The notes beneath the pieces were generated by a model. That model was not told where the DNA came from and did not search any database. It saw nothing but the letters and a program-made list of their open reading frames with translations. Source: Beroe ovata (taxonomy: Eukaryota > Ctenophora > Nuda > Beroida > Beroidae). Taken from it: a stretch of 45,661 nt of DNA. How positions within the stretch are numbered: the stretch's first letter is position 1; the number at the start of each line of letters is the position of its first letter. The stretch spans positions 1,026 through 46,686 of the forward strand of contig CAMPET010000320.1 of NCBI GenBank assembly GCA_946803715.1, read 5' to 3'. This document shows, in pieces, positions 13,310 through 24,600 of the stretch. Position numbers and translations under genes: made by a program.

Positions 13310-14287
13310 TTAGCAATAACTCTTCCCCTCACTCCACCTAGTCATCAGATCCTCCATCATTGTATCGTTCTTGATATGGTGCAGGAGAATTGTGTCCCGC
13401 GATTTGCAGCCCGCCGAGAAATGCCAGTAAAATCCGCGAATATGCTGCGGTCTGATGACCCCCGAGTGCTGAGCAAGAGCTGCAACGTACGTATCCTCCA
13501 CGTAGAAAAGGGGTTGAACCCCCGATTCATGAACCCGCAGGATTTCCCGCACAGAGTCCGATCCGAGGATGTACCCGCCTCCTCCGCAGAAAATGGGGAA
13601 AAATTCGGGTTGCCAGGCGTCTTTGGGAACGCTATTCGGTCCCTCTCTGATAACTCTCTTCCTGACAAACAGTCGTCCACCGTAGAAATACGGCGTATCG
13701 TTCAGATTCGTCAGAAACTCGTCGAGAAGGCTGATATTTATGAAGGAGTCGGTATCGGCCTTCATCAGGTAATCGAAATCGTAAGTATCGACCGCGTGGT
13801 AAAGAGTGAATAGAACTTTCAGAACGAGATTCTGATAAGATTCCTCGTGGTCCCAGAACAGGAGGTCACCGTATCTCCTCGATTCCGCGACCAGCAGGGG
13901 GACTTCCTGCTTGGAGCGGGGCCGCCCTAACACAAACACATGTTTCCAGGAGAGTATGGGACGGGATTGTCCGTCCGTCCACGGGTATCCTGCCCAGCTC
14001 CTGTTTCTGAGCACTGTACGGCGATGTTTTTCCTCGGGAGTGCTAACGATGAAAATGAGAAGTTTGTATTTCTCACGTGGTGTTGCCGTGAGGTTGCTAG
14101 GGGCAATCTGGGGGTTGCTATGAGCAACGGGATTGTTGCTATCTAACCACGGGTCTGTATGATTATCGTGGCCTTGATTAAACTGGATGTATAGAAGGAG
14201 GTATAGCACTACAAAGAGTAAACCGGCGGTGAGGAGAGTTTGGCAAGAAATGATGCGAAGTCGAGATGGCAATTCCTTGCTCGACAT
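13310..14287 (-). CDS. beta-1,3-glycosyltransferase, GT31 family (type II Golgi membrane protein)
   Basis: A single uninterrupted 325-residue ORF. GT31 enzymes transfer galactose, GlcNAc or GalNAc in beta-1,3 linkage from UDP-sugars in the Golgi lumen. Seen: a short basic cytosolic tail, one membrane anchor (about residues 13-35, LLTAGLLFVVLYLLLYIQF), a stem with Asn-X-Ser/Thr sites, then the catalytic domain: STPEEKHRRTVLRNRSW (35-45 residues after the anchor), RYGDLLFWDHEESYQNLVLK, the DXD metal site in YLMKADTDSF (178-180), CGGGGYILG, and EDTYVA (264-269) where family members have EDV-V. The order and spacing are typical of the family. Acceptor specificity cannot be assigned. Part of the stem (about 50-68) is encoded by AGCAAC-type repeats like those in nearby introns. 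It lies head to head with the PTB adaptor gene. Confidence 0.92.
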   Translation of the reverse strand: MSSKELPSRLRIISCQTLLTAGLLFVVLYLLLYIQFNQGHDNHTDPWLDSNNPVAHSNPQIAPSNLTATPREKYKLLIFIVSTPEEKHRRTVLRNRSWAGYPWTDGQSRPILSWKHVFVLGRPRSKQEVPLLVAESRRYGDLLFWDHEESYQNLVLKVLFTLYHAVDTYDFDYLMKADTDSFINISLLDEFLTNLNDTPYFYGGRLFVRKRVIREGPNSVPKDAWQPEFFPIFCGGGGYILGSDSVREILRVHESGVQPLFYVEDTYVAALAQHSGVIRPQHIRGFYWHFSAGCKSRDTILLHHIKNDTMMEDLMTRWSEGKSYC

Positions 14288-14997
14288 CTTCAGGTCATTC
14301 TGACGAAATGAGAATTGAGATTGAATATAACATATTCTCTTGAATTATTGGTTCCCATGACGCCAGCTATAGTTTCATGCAGAATATCCATTAGGGATTT
14401 ACAATCGCACACAAACTAACAATAGAATAGTAATGGATTGCAGCCCTTGTTACTGCAATGGACAAACTCATTATCATTCCACCCCCGGAATTATGATGGA
14501 TCAAACCAATATTTGAAGCTAACCCCTTTTTATCGAGACAAAATTCCTTATTCACGTATAATCCCATCCCCGCCCATGAATCTGGCCCACTCCGGCCCCC
14601 CAAGAATCTGAGACCGGTTTTGTTGTGTGTAAGTGTGTATGTTTGCGTGTATAATGTACACTACACACACTCCTATAAATAGTGACATGTGTGTGACGTG
14701 TCAAATCTAAAGTTGAGTAGGTCGGAGTAGACGAATTCTACACCATCAAGACCGAATCAGAGATAGGGAGGGATTGACCCTTTCTCTCTCTGATTCACTC
14801 CTTCTCTTACAGCGATTAGGTATTTGTTTAAATTTCGATACCCGCACGAATTGAATTTCGGCAAATTATGATACGCTGAGTCATCGTTGTTTTGCAAAAC
14901 AGGTATTTTTGACTCCCGCACGGCGGGTATTTCTATCAGCCTGCTCCCTACAGCAGCTGTTGTCTAACAGTTTCCACAGGAAATGACTTGATATCGC
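14288..14997. other. shared upstream region of GT31 (-) and PTB adaptor (+)
   Basis: About 710 bases separate the two divergent start codons. The stretch holds the TATA-like site noted at 14674, a TG/CA-rich run near 14627-14670, and two copies of a CTCTCTGATTC / GAATCAGAGA inversion near 14752-14795. No coding exon seen. Confidence 0.6.
14674..14682 (+). promoter_or_regulatory. TATA box candidate for the PTB adaptor gene
   Basis: TATAAATAG matches the TATAWAWR consensus and lies 324 bases upstream of the ATG at 14998, on the correct strand. That would leave a fairly long 5' leader, possibly with an intron. No initiator or other element was confirmed. Confidence 0.45.
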
Positions 14998-17971
14998 ATG
15001 GCTGAATCTGGCTCGTGTAAAATTAACGGGGGACCCTACAAGGGAAAGAGGATCGACGGAAAGGGCAATGTCAAATGCAAAGGTAAGATACGAGTCCAGC
15101 TCATGGGAGAATTGAAAACATTGGAGTTGAAAATGAAATTCGTCGGACTCTGGCAGAACTAGTCATTGACTTGTCCTGTCTAAGTCATAGATAACTTAGT
15201 AGCATAGATAACCATTCTCTGTTATGGCAGGCGAGCTACTGGTGACCAGTTTCGAACTACAGTTTTCTCGTGAGAAGAGAAAGGAGGGCAAAGATGCGGA
15301 GAAGGAAATCTTTCCTTTCAAGGTATGGAGCTTTTCTTGGCCATGATTCCTAGTAAATCGGACTATTTGGAGCAAGTTCCGCACCAGTGTTGGGATTTCC
15401 TCAATCTCCTCTCGACCCCTCCTCCCTCCCTTCTCCCTTCCCGGTCCCCTCCCTTCCCTCGTCTCCCATCCCCTCACTCCTCTGACGTTCCATCCCGCCC
15501 TATCTTCTCCCTCCCTCTTGCTTGACCCCACTCTCTTTAAGCCTCTCTTTATCCTCCTCTCTTTCTCCCCCCTCATCCTCCCTCTCCCTCCCTCTCCCTC
15601 CCTCATTCAGGAAATAAAGAGTTACGGTAGTCACGAGAACGTGTTGTCTGTCAGGATGGGTGGGGCGACCATTGGTCACAGCGAGGTTCATTTTAAACTC
15701 AAGGAGGCAGTGGTTGTTAAAGAGTTCATGGACAGGGTGAGAACCAAATTGTGGTTGTCGATTTGTGAACGTCTGGGGGTCGTCGCCCGATAAACCGAAT
15801 TCAGTCAAGGATACATTGGGTGCCCACTGCCCACGATGCGCGCCTCTCATTTTACTCTGTGAACTAAAAGGTCGTAAAATAAAAAAGCGGAGCCGCGCAG
15901 CACTTACGGACCCAAAGAAGTATAGCTAACTCGTACGGGGAGCTATAGTAGTCCAGCATTTTCGAACTGAATGACATTGTTGATATATCGCTAACAACTG
16001 ATGATTGGTTCGCTATTATTTCACTGGGCTATTATGACAGGAAATACGCCGAATGAAGCGACCCTCAGCACTCAGAGTGATGAGCTTTGACGAGGGGATG
16101 GGTTTCTACGGAATGAACAAGTAAGAGAGGGGAGACAAGCTGCTTTCCCATCGGCCATCCTGGTCACGCCAAGATCAAGATAGTTTTCGTCCGATTATAG
16201 AGGGATGTGTTCATGCTCATGGAATTTACCCGCTATTTTCACCCACGTTAGACCAGAGATTAATCATGGAGGCATTCCTCCGACCTGTAGTTTCGATTTG
16301 CTAATCGATGGTTGAATGAGAGGTTCATTTCCACTCCATATTTCAGTGGTATGGGTGGGCTGGGCATGATGCAACGAGAGGAACCAGCTCCGCTGAGTGC
16401 CCGAGACACGCAGTTGGGAACTCTCCTGGAGAACCCGAGCTACATGGATATGGACAAGAGCAAGTGGAATGTCGGTGGATATAGTAGGTGAGTGTTGCCG
16501 GTATGCCGAGTGTCGGTCTAGGGGGTGAGTGTGTGGGGGAATGAGTGTTTGGGGAGAAATGGGGTTCAAGATGTGATTGTGGTCTCGTGTGCTGGGTTTT
16601 GGGGATTGAGGAGATTCTTGGGAGAGATTGGAGTCTGGGAAATTCATTGTGGAGATAAGAAAATGTCACTGAAAGAATTATAAAAGCTTTGACAAAATGT
16701 ACAAAATGAATGAGACCTTTGCCTTGGTAGGATTTCTTTTGTCTTACGAATCTTAGTTTTACGTGAGTTCGTCCTTCACACGAGAGTTTTTGTTTGATTC
16801 TTCAATAGACAACTTTTCTTGGGTAGCAGTTGTTTGCATTGGCCACACACCTGACCACACGAACAAAAGAAACTAACAATCCCATACTTTTCTCCCCTAT
16901 TCAGTACTTGGTCATGATCTCATTAAATTGTTTTTATAGTCACTTGATGAACAGATGTTAACTAAATACTCTTTCCTATACTATATAGTCCAGTTGAATA
17001 AACGTGAACCTGTTTGCGTCCCAGCACCTCTGAAGTGGATACTCCAGCTCAATTGTAGTACTAGTACTCATATTTAGTAACTATAGTAACACTATAGCTG
17101 TTACTATGGTAACTACAGCTGTTACCATGGTAACTATAGCTGTTGCTATGGTAACTATAGCTGTTACTATGGTAACTATAGCTATTACTATGGTAACTGC
17201 AGCTGTTACCATGGTAACTACAGCTGTTACCATGGTAACTACAGCTGTCACACCCACGTGCTCTCCAGGCCCAAACTCGGCAGATCAATCTCCACCGGAT
17301 CCACAGACAGTTCCGTATCCAGTCCAGGAGGATTTGCCCCTCTCTACTCCTCCAACAAGACCAGTCCCGGGGCGATGCCCGGTGCTCATGATAACCCGGT
17401 CTTCCAACTCAGCCCGCAGGAGCTCTGCGGGTTTCAAGTCCCGTACCAGGTGGAGCTACCGCCACAGATTCCTGAGATTCCACCGCAGGTGAGCGCAGAG
17501 GGAGTGATGGTTTGTGAACGAGAGCTCACTCAAGTGATTGTGAAATTGAGGGATGGGGAATGTGGAGTTCTGTGTGAGGGGTTATAATCAATGCTCCTGC
17601 CCACAGACACCTCAGCAGTACGTGGAGTTAGAGCGTGGCGAGCAGAGTGCACCGAGACACGGCATACCCCCTCCTCCACCACCGGCTACAGGTATGTGTG
17701 TGTGTGTGTGTGTGTGTGCGGGCGCTATTCTGTTGCTATAGCAACTATACAGTATACAGTGCCCCATAGCAACGGTACCTGGTCTCCATAGCAACTATAC
17801 ATCGTCCCCCATATATTGGGGGACTATACAGCGTTCCCCATACTCCTAGCAACTAAACATTTCCCCTTATTTTCCCTTTCTACGATCAAATGTTTGTACG
17901 CAGGGAAGAAGAAATATTCGAGTCTTGACTTGCCGACAATGGAAGCTCTCGAAAAACTGAAACTTAATTGA
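14998..17971 (+). CDS. IRS-type PTB-domain docking/adaptor protein (IRS/DOK/FRS2-like)
   Basis: Eight exons in phase: 14998-15082, 15231-15322, 15611-15736, 16041-16120, 16347-16487, 17269-17488, 17607-17691 and 17904-17971; 298 residues, starting MAESGSCKINGG and ending MEALEKLKLN. Residues about 20-105 fit the IRS-type PTB fold: GELLVTSFELQFSREK, then FPFKEIKSYGSHENVLSVRM, GHSEVHFKLKEAVVVKEFM. The xxIxxYG motif is the hallmark of strand 5 in IRS, DOK and FRS2 proteins, whose PTB domains bind NPxY sites of receptor tyrosine kinases. The tail carries probable phosphotyrosine sites: NPSYMDM (a YxxM PI3-kinase SH2-binding motif), GGYSR, APLYSS, QQYVEL and KYSSLDL, plus a proline run PPPPPPA. 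No PH domain precedes the PTB and no N-terminal myristoylation glycine is present. The usual paired arginines of the DOK/FRS2 pocket (GRR) are replaced by RMGG. The family is inferred from motifs; orthology to a named member is not claimed. Confidence 0.78.
16488..17268 (+). other. PTB adaptor intron 5
   Basis: This 781-base intron has a GT-rich left part, an unremarkable middle and the X-box-like tandem array at 17085-17250 just before the acceptor. The antisense ORFs in 16264-16669 are low-complexity and partly overlap exon 5 on the wrong strand. Confidence 0.75.
17085..17250. repeat. X-box-like palindromic minisatellite, 21-base period
   Basis: About eight units of roughly 21 bases, each holding GTTACYATGGTAAC or GTTGCTATGGTAAC followed by TATAGCT or TACAGCT. 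The perfect palindrome GTTACCATGGTAAC is at 17121-17134. This resembles the RFX X-box (GTYNCC AT GGNRAC). It sits 20-190 bases upstream of an exon acceptor. The open frames it creates (TVTMVTT-like, SYHGNS-like) are not coding. Confidence 0.9.
17692..17800. repeat. GT dinucleotide run followed by GTTGCTATAGCAAC units
   Basis: The donor of PTB adaptor intron 7 is followed by a (GT) run and then three units of the CCATAGCAAC family. The ORFs with CVCVCVC come from this run. Confidence 0.85.
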
Positions 17972-18674
17972 GATCTGCAAAATCGAAACAAAAACCAAGC
18001 TTTTGATTCACACGCGATCGCTCCCATAATCTTATCTCAATATTTGATGGGAATCATCAACCAAAATCCACAAAAATGCCTGATTCGCCAAGAATGTGAC
18101 TTTTCATAGATAATTTATTTGCCACACTGATTCAAAGCGCCAAATGCCCCAGACAAAATGTCCTGATTCCTAGCACAGTTGGTCCTAAATTTTTGTATTT
18201 TCTTGAGTTTTTGAATATCATCTTTTAAGTATTCTCCCCTGTCAAAATGAAATGCTGTGAATAGATCTATCAAATATGCCACAAACCTGAATATAAATGA
18301 AATTTTAAAATCGGAATCAAGAATTTTTATCATCAATCAACATAACTTAAACCACTCTACACTAAAATAAGCGCCGAACAAATAATCAAAAATAATAAAA
18401 TTCAAAAAATAACTTCCACTTCATAATCCTTGCTCCTCAACGAGGGTCCTGTAATCAAAATAAAAATTTCCTAATGAATAAATCTCCTATGAATAAAACC
18501 ATGGTCACTCTGATCACCAATGCCATTTTGTGTCTTACTAGCGTCTTTCCGCCACCGTCTCGTCTCCCCACACCCCCAATCGTCTTCTTCCCGTCTAAAA
18601 TTATATTCTCGTCTTCTTGAGTTATCTCCTCCCCGTCTCAAATCGTCTTTTCCCGTGGCTGCATTTTCTCCACC
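17972..18674. other. tail-to-tail intergenic region, PTB adaptor and TRPM2-like
   Basis: This AT-rich stretch holds both 3' ends. Plus-strand AATAAA signals occur near 18477 and 18493. A TTTATT near 18115 would serve as an AATAAA for the minus strand. A 73-residue minus-strand ORF at 18115-18336 lies beyond the TRPM2 stop and is read as 3' UTR. Confidence 0.6.
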
Positions 18675-21600
18675 TCACATGAGAGATTCGCCTGCCCACG
18701 GATTGTATGCCTTGAGTCGGTGACACGCCTTCTTCAATAGCCACGCTTCTCCGTTGCTAACGGCCACTTTTCCCTCCAGACGCTGCCAGCAGGCTTCAGC
18801 CACGCTCTTTCCAGGCTAAGGGCAATGACGGAGTTTTGTGAGTTTCATCAGATTGGAGTCTGAGAAAGCCCTATCAAATATGTATTTTATCACATGGTTC
18901 AGCAACCTCTCACTCATTAGCTAGATCAAGACAGTAAACATGTAGTTACTTATTCACTAATTAGTAATTAAAAAGTAATTAACAAGTTATCACCTCGATG
19001 GGTCTGTCGGAAAGCGGTTTTTCGAAGTGCACGTTGATAACCTCCACCTCCTTCCAAGCGTTGTCAGTGTTGTAAGTGCTGTCGAAATAGCCTCGGTATA
19101 TCTGAAGTGGTGTCAACGTGGAATGGTGTCAACGCGCCAAGTGGTGTCAAGCAGACTGGTGTCAGCGGGTAAAGTGGTGTCAAGCAGACTGGTGTCAGCG
19201 GGTAAAGTGGTGTCAATCGCGTAGCGAATAAAGCGTAGCAAGTGGTGTCAGCATGCAAATCTCCATGGTTACCATCTGGTGTTTTGAGAATGCATGAAGC
19301 AGCTCTGCATCCTCTTCTCCCATAAGCGACAACTTCCTAAACTTTGGTGTCTTGTGCGTCTGTCCATTTTCAGTCTTAGACGAGTTAAAGCATGTTGTCT
19401 TGAGATGGAGTTTGTTCTGAACTTTGAGAGGATCGCAAATATCCACCTGAACCTGTAAAGGGAGGAGGCTTTGGGATTTGGGCGTGGTCTGGCGGTATGT
19501 TCTTCATCATACCGACAGAACATGGGCTGTTTCAAGTAGCAGTCATTATGGGAAGGATTCCCGTGCTAAATGCTTCATTATGCTCATTATGACAGGTTGT
19601 AGATGTCACATTTGCATGAATATCATAGTAACGGCTCATAGAAACTCCTATAAGGTGGAAACCTAATAAGATTGACACTCTTATCGCAAACACTGCAGTA
19701 ACGAGAATAGCCGATGATAGATCGATTTACAGAGTTAACACCGAACAATGTAGATGGGCAGTTGGTACGATTACTATTAGGGAGTAAACAATGTTTACTA
19801 TACCCAACCTGTATAATGTATATTGTACAAATACAATGTACAGATACAATGTACAGCACACACACATACCGATGGGATGTGGTAGATTTTCTTCACCTCT
19901 CCCTCATCCCCTCCTTCCCCCTCATCCTTGAATCTGAGTAACAACACCTCCAGAACCGGTCTGTTCTTCACGTGAACCTGTTTCCCTGTCCCTGCCTTGT
20001 ACCATCTGTGGACATGAGTAATTGGTGAACAGTATAGTGGACAGTTACCATGGTAACATGTGACGCACGCGTTACCATGGATACTCACCTTGTAACGATG
20101 GTCATATGAAAATGGTTTGGTCCCCACCGCTGGAAAATCCCCCTTCCCTTCAGTCCGGTTCTACCTCGACAATTGAGAGGGTCCGTACAATCGATATAAT
20201 ACGACTTGTAGTAGCTCAGTCTATTGATCACACCGTCGTCCTTATTAAACTGGATATTATCCGGATAATACGGCTCGTCCGTCACCGTCGACTCCGCCGT
20301 AAATTCCGGCGGATCGTAAAATTCGAGGGGAACTTCCCAATCGATCGCATCGCTCGGCACGTTCACCCTCATGTACCCCAGTTTCTCATAATCCTCCGTC
20401 ATTAGGGAATACCGATGGGGAACAGCCGGTTTGTGGAACTGATGCACCATCATGGCCTGAGACACCGTGTTCCCGAACGAGTGAAACCCGAGACGTTTAG
20501 AGGTCAAACTCGTGGTCAGTGTTTCTTTGTGCTGTTTGAGTGTACTCTGCTTTATTTCGTGGGATATTGTCTCAACGATGGTTGCGATTTTCTTGTTCTG
20601 AGCCTCGAGGAGTGCCAACCCGTCCTTCTTGTCGTCTTCCTTCTTGAGATGGAGGACCATACACTCCGCCTCAATGAGTTGGGCGCGACGAGCAGATTGG
20701 GAACCGTCTGATCTGGAGTCTGAAGGGGAATATGGTCGAGGTTTTGGATGTGTTGGAACTTGAACAGCGATTTGGGAAATGTTATTTGGTTTCGGATGTT
20801 AGGTTTAGACCCTTCCTTGTCCATCATTGAAATAGAAAATCGATTTCCAGAATCGCTTCTCGCCCTAAATTGAGTCTTCCGACCTACCTTTTGTGTTTGA
20901 TGTGCTGCTGTATTTCCGCTTCTTCTTACAGCAACTCTTGAGTAGTTTAAAGGGGACACAGATGATGAAGTAAATCAGACTGAGGGGGTTGGGAAGCCAG
21001 GGCCTCTCTTCGAACTCAACAATCACGCTCGCTCGTTGCGTTTTGTAGATTATACCTGAGGATCAAGTAGTAGGTGAGAATTCTGGGGCTGATATTCCAA
21101 ATTTAAATGATGACATGATTATGTAGGTACCTGAAACCGTACTTGATTAATCCACCACCTTCACCGTTTGGACGTACCTGATTTCGCTTTGGAGTCCGCG
21201 TATGTGTTGGAGAATATCGCGATAAGCAGGTTGATGAGCATGATGTTCACTGTGAGCACGTACATGCACAGCATACAGAAACACATGTAGTAGTTGAGCA
21301 GGCCCACCGAGGTGTTTTCCACCATGTCCAGAGGGTCGGTCTTGCCCGTGGGGTAGGAATCTTCGTCACAGAATGCTGTGGGAGGGAGGGGGGTTACTTT
21401 GGCATTTGTAGGGTAGTTACTTTTTTCACGGAGAATGGTGAGTTTTGAAAAAGGAAGTTTTCGGTGAAGCTATTGCTTTTCATAGTTCAATAGTTTTTCT
21501 GCATCTGGCAAATTGCCGGGAGTTTTTCTTACAATCCTGATAGATCTGATCTTCACTCAATCCCTCCTCCTGGGTAAGGAACGTCACGAGGGAATCGGTG

Positions 21601-24600
21601 TCAGTGATGTTGTTGATAGGGTTGAAAATGTAGTTGGAATATTCCATGTAGAGGTACGATCGCTTGTTGCAATGACCTGGAGAAATTCAGGATTCTTTCG
21701 CCATACTTTTGGGAAATCAACCCAACTCGAGGGGCTAGTTATAGCAGATTCTTGCATGATGTGCAGCATCTTCAGATTTTATTCCCATCACTATCAATTG
21801 ATCTGCTCATTACCTTCAACTAGTTTAGTACTGAGTCCGGAAATATCCAGATCCCCAAACACGTTGAAATAAGATCTTCTGAACGCAGCGAATATCGTTA
21901 TATTAACCGGTCTCTCGTGAAAAGGGTAGAGCAGGGCTTCCGATGCCACGCAGTAGGAAAACGTGAAAACCTGGAATTTGAGAGTGTAAGAGTTGGCCGT
22001 AATCTGGAATTTGAGAGTGGGTCGTAATTCGTATGATCCAGTGCGGTTTGCATGGGGTTTTTGAGTGAAGTTCGTCGTCTACTACTATTGTGAAAAAGAT
22101 ACCATTTTGAATTCGCAATATACGGTTCCCCATTTCCTTACCGCTAGTAGGAACAGGAAGAAGAATAAGTCCACGGCCATTCTCTTGAGCATGAAGATCT
22201 TGGGTCCGATCTTGGCGTTCATCTCGAACATCTGTATGAACCGGAGACTGTAGAGGATGAAGCAGAGCGCTGAGAAGAGCCGGTACATATGATAATTCCT
22301 GGGGATGGGGCGTTTCTTACTTCAACGTGAATTGTTTCATCGGGTCATCCGCGTTACTCAGGATAATACTGGACCGTATTCTTCATGTCGTTATTGACAT
22401 TTGTTTTTCAGAAAACGAGCTTCTAATAAGTCATAACACTAAGACAATAGAATTCCCCCCCTTTGAATATCCACGGTGTGTTCTCCCTCAAAACTCACGA
22501 GAACTCATTAAGTCTGTATCGGTCCTCATTTTCACATCTCACTGAGGCTTTGAGAGCAAATGCCACGGAGAAAACTGCTATTGCGAGCAGATCCACAACA
22601 TTGTACATCTGTTTGAAGTAGATCTTGAATTTCTTTAGGATGGATTTTGTGTTTCCGTCTATAACCTGCAGGGGAGGAGAGTGAGAGATTGATTTGATCT
22701 TGATTTGGTTTTCGGCATGGTGTCAATCAATTATCGTTCTTTCGAACGATTTTCCAGCAGTTACTATTCGCAGGATCAACTTTGCGATTTTTCAATTATA
22801 ACTTTGCAAATTTAATCGCACACCAAAAATTCAGCCCAATCTCTCGGACACTCTTGGGTTTTGATTGGACAGCGGCAATCACACTAAATTATTTGTTTTT
22901 CGGTAAAAAGGATATCATTTAACCTTAGGTTTTCTTATATGTTCCAAGATGGTCGTAAGCTGTGTGACCTGAAAGTTACCAATATGTGTGTGTTTTTCCG
23001 ATGTCTGCATTTCTAACAGCGTTTTTGACGCTAGAAAAAGAAACAGGGCACAAGCGCATAAAATAGTGCGTTTCTGTGAAAAAAGACATTCCATTTTCAT
23101 GATAACATGCGATAACACTTACTTTTTGAATTCTTACCTGTGAGATTTCAATCGGGATAGTCGATCCAACGAATATGATAAGATAGTAGTCTTTCCAAGC
23201 GACCATACTTGTAGTGGCCCCGCTCTCCTTGTCTCCAATACAGATGTTAGCCTCCAGGAGACTGCAGATGTAGAGCCCTAGAGAAAATATTCCCAGAGTG
23301 TAAATCACCATGTCAACACGATATGTAGATGCGTCACATACACACACACACACACACACACACANNNNNNNNNNNCCATAATCACATCAGACGCCCGCCA
23401 TCGCCATAGACCCTGCCCCTGCTCGACCTCCACAGACACACACAAACACACACACACACACACACATAGTCACAGGAGGGAAGGTATATATAGTGAGAGG
23501 TCAGGGAAAATTACGGGAAATGTGGAATATATAGCGACCGAGCGGGTAGGGGATCTGGGCGAATTACATCACACATTTCCTCGTCTATCCCACTGACGGA
23601 AATGAGCTGGCACCTACCCAGGAAAATGAGGTAGGTTATGCCGTTGAGGATGAATTTCACTGCCGGAGATGTGTAGAAGAATTGGAGTCGTCGAAACGGG
23701 TTTGGCTTCTTCTCAACCAGCTCGTCCTTTTCTGTAGAGCTTTTGTCTGGTCTGTGTGGTGATTGGTTAGAGAGTGTGTAACGTTGTCATGGTGTCTGTG
23801 ATGTTACCATGGCAACAGTTTTGTTAGTGTGGTTAAACCATAGTAACAGCTCAGTACCTGGAGTTCATATCTGCGTTCTTCTTCCCCTTCTTCGAGTTGT
23901 ACTTGAGGAAGACTGGCATGGGTGGGAAAACAGCACATAGAGCCAACTGAAAACAATGGTCGATAAAATTTCAGTGATACCGCGTGGAATGGTTATAGAA
24001 GGGTTGTCATTTTCTTGAGAATTGTTTTCTTCCACCCCTAATAAGCCCGAAAGTTTTCCTCACTTGATTATCTCTTACCAAAAAGAAAGGTGTACTCGGA
24101 TGAACCTCTCCCATCCAAATATCAGTCAGGTAACTTTGATACGCAGCATGCGATAGGAAGTTCTTGGCGTTCGTGATCTGAGCCACCTCAAACAGCGACA
24201 GATTGCCCCAGTCCACCATCTTGACTTCCAGGATGTTTACCCACTCTTTCTTCTCGTAGTTATGGTAACACATCGTCATGAGACCGTAGCTTAGCGACTC
24301 GAAATCACTGAGAAAATGGGAGGTGAATTGGAACTCCAGGGTCAGTGGAATAGTTTAGAGATGTACAGGGTTTTGTCCAAATTTCGTAGGAATATCATTG
24401 ATTCCAGGCGCTAAGTTTGATTTTTGGCCGCGTCTAAGATGAGCTGTGCGCTTTCACCTGGCTGCTTTTTCCAGTTGCTCCGTCATTTCCTCATCCATTC
24501 TCGCCCACTTACTCTCCATCATATCCAGATAGTTGTATATCCTGACAAGAAAGTGTTGTCATGGTAACCACAACAAGCAGTGAGATTTGTGTTGTCATGG

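Larger units (their letters stand above)
18675..20089 (-). other. NUDT9-H domain coding region with degenerate Nudix box
   Basis: This region holds most of the NUDT9-like module: the end of exon 26 plus exons 27-30. The flanking landmarks of NUDT9/TRPM2 are kept (RTGLKGRG, VLEVLLLRF, YRGYFDSTYNTDNAW, CWQRLEG). Where active NUDT9 has IPGG-X5-PGE followed by REFGEE, the spliced product reads IPSVQVDICDPLKVQNKLHL then KTTCFNSS. The glycine pair, the Glu after PG and the REXXEE metal-binding glutamates are therefore all missing. Confidence 0.8.

Noticed and set aside
13376-14146. Several ORFs opposite the GT31 gene (longest 145 residues)
   Set aside because: Antisense shadows of a well-supported coding exon.
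15196-15850. Gly/Arg/Glu-rich antisense ORFs
   Set aside because: They read a CCCTCC-rich intronic tract of the PTB adaptor on the wrong strand; low complexity only.
17085-17250. CRISPR-like regular repeat array
   Set aside because: A eukaryotic intronic minisatellite: the period is 21 bases, with no unique spacers of constant length and no cas genes.
18115-18336. 73-residue minus-strand ORF as the TRPM2 C-terminus
   Set aside because: Its acceptors do not fit the phase of exon 29, and the in-phase exon at 18815-18675 carries the expected CWQ...LLKKA ending. It lies after the stop, in the presumed 3' UTR.
18780-18841. Plus-strand terminal exon for the PTB adaptor (AG acceptor then open frame to TGA)
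   Set aside because: It is antisense to the terminal TRPM2 exon (18815-18675), whose product matches the NUDT9-H C-terminus. A better PTB terminal exon exists at 17904-17971 in phase.
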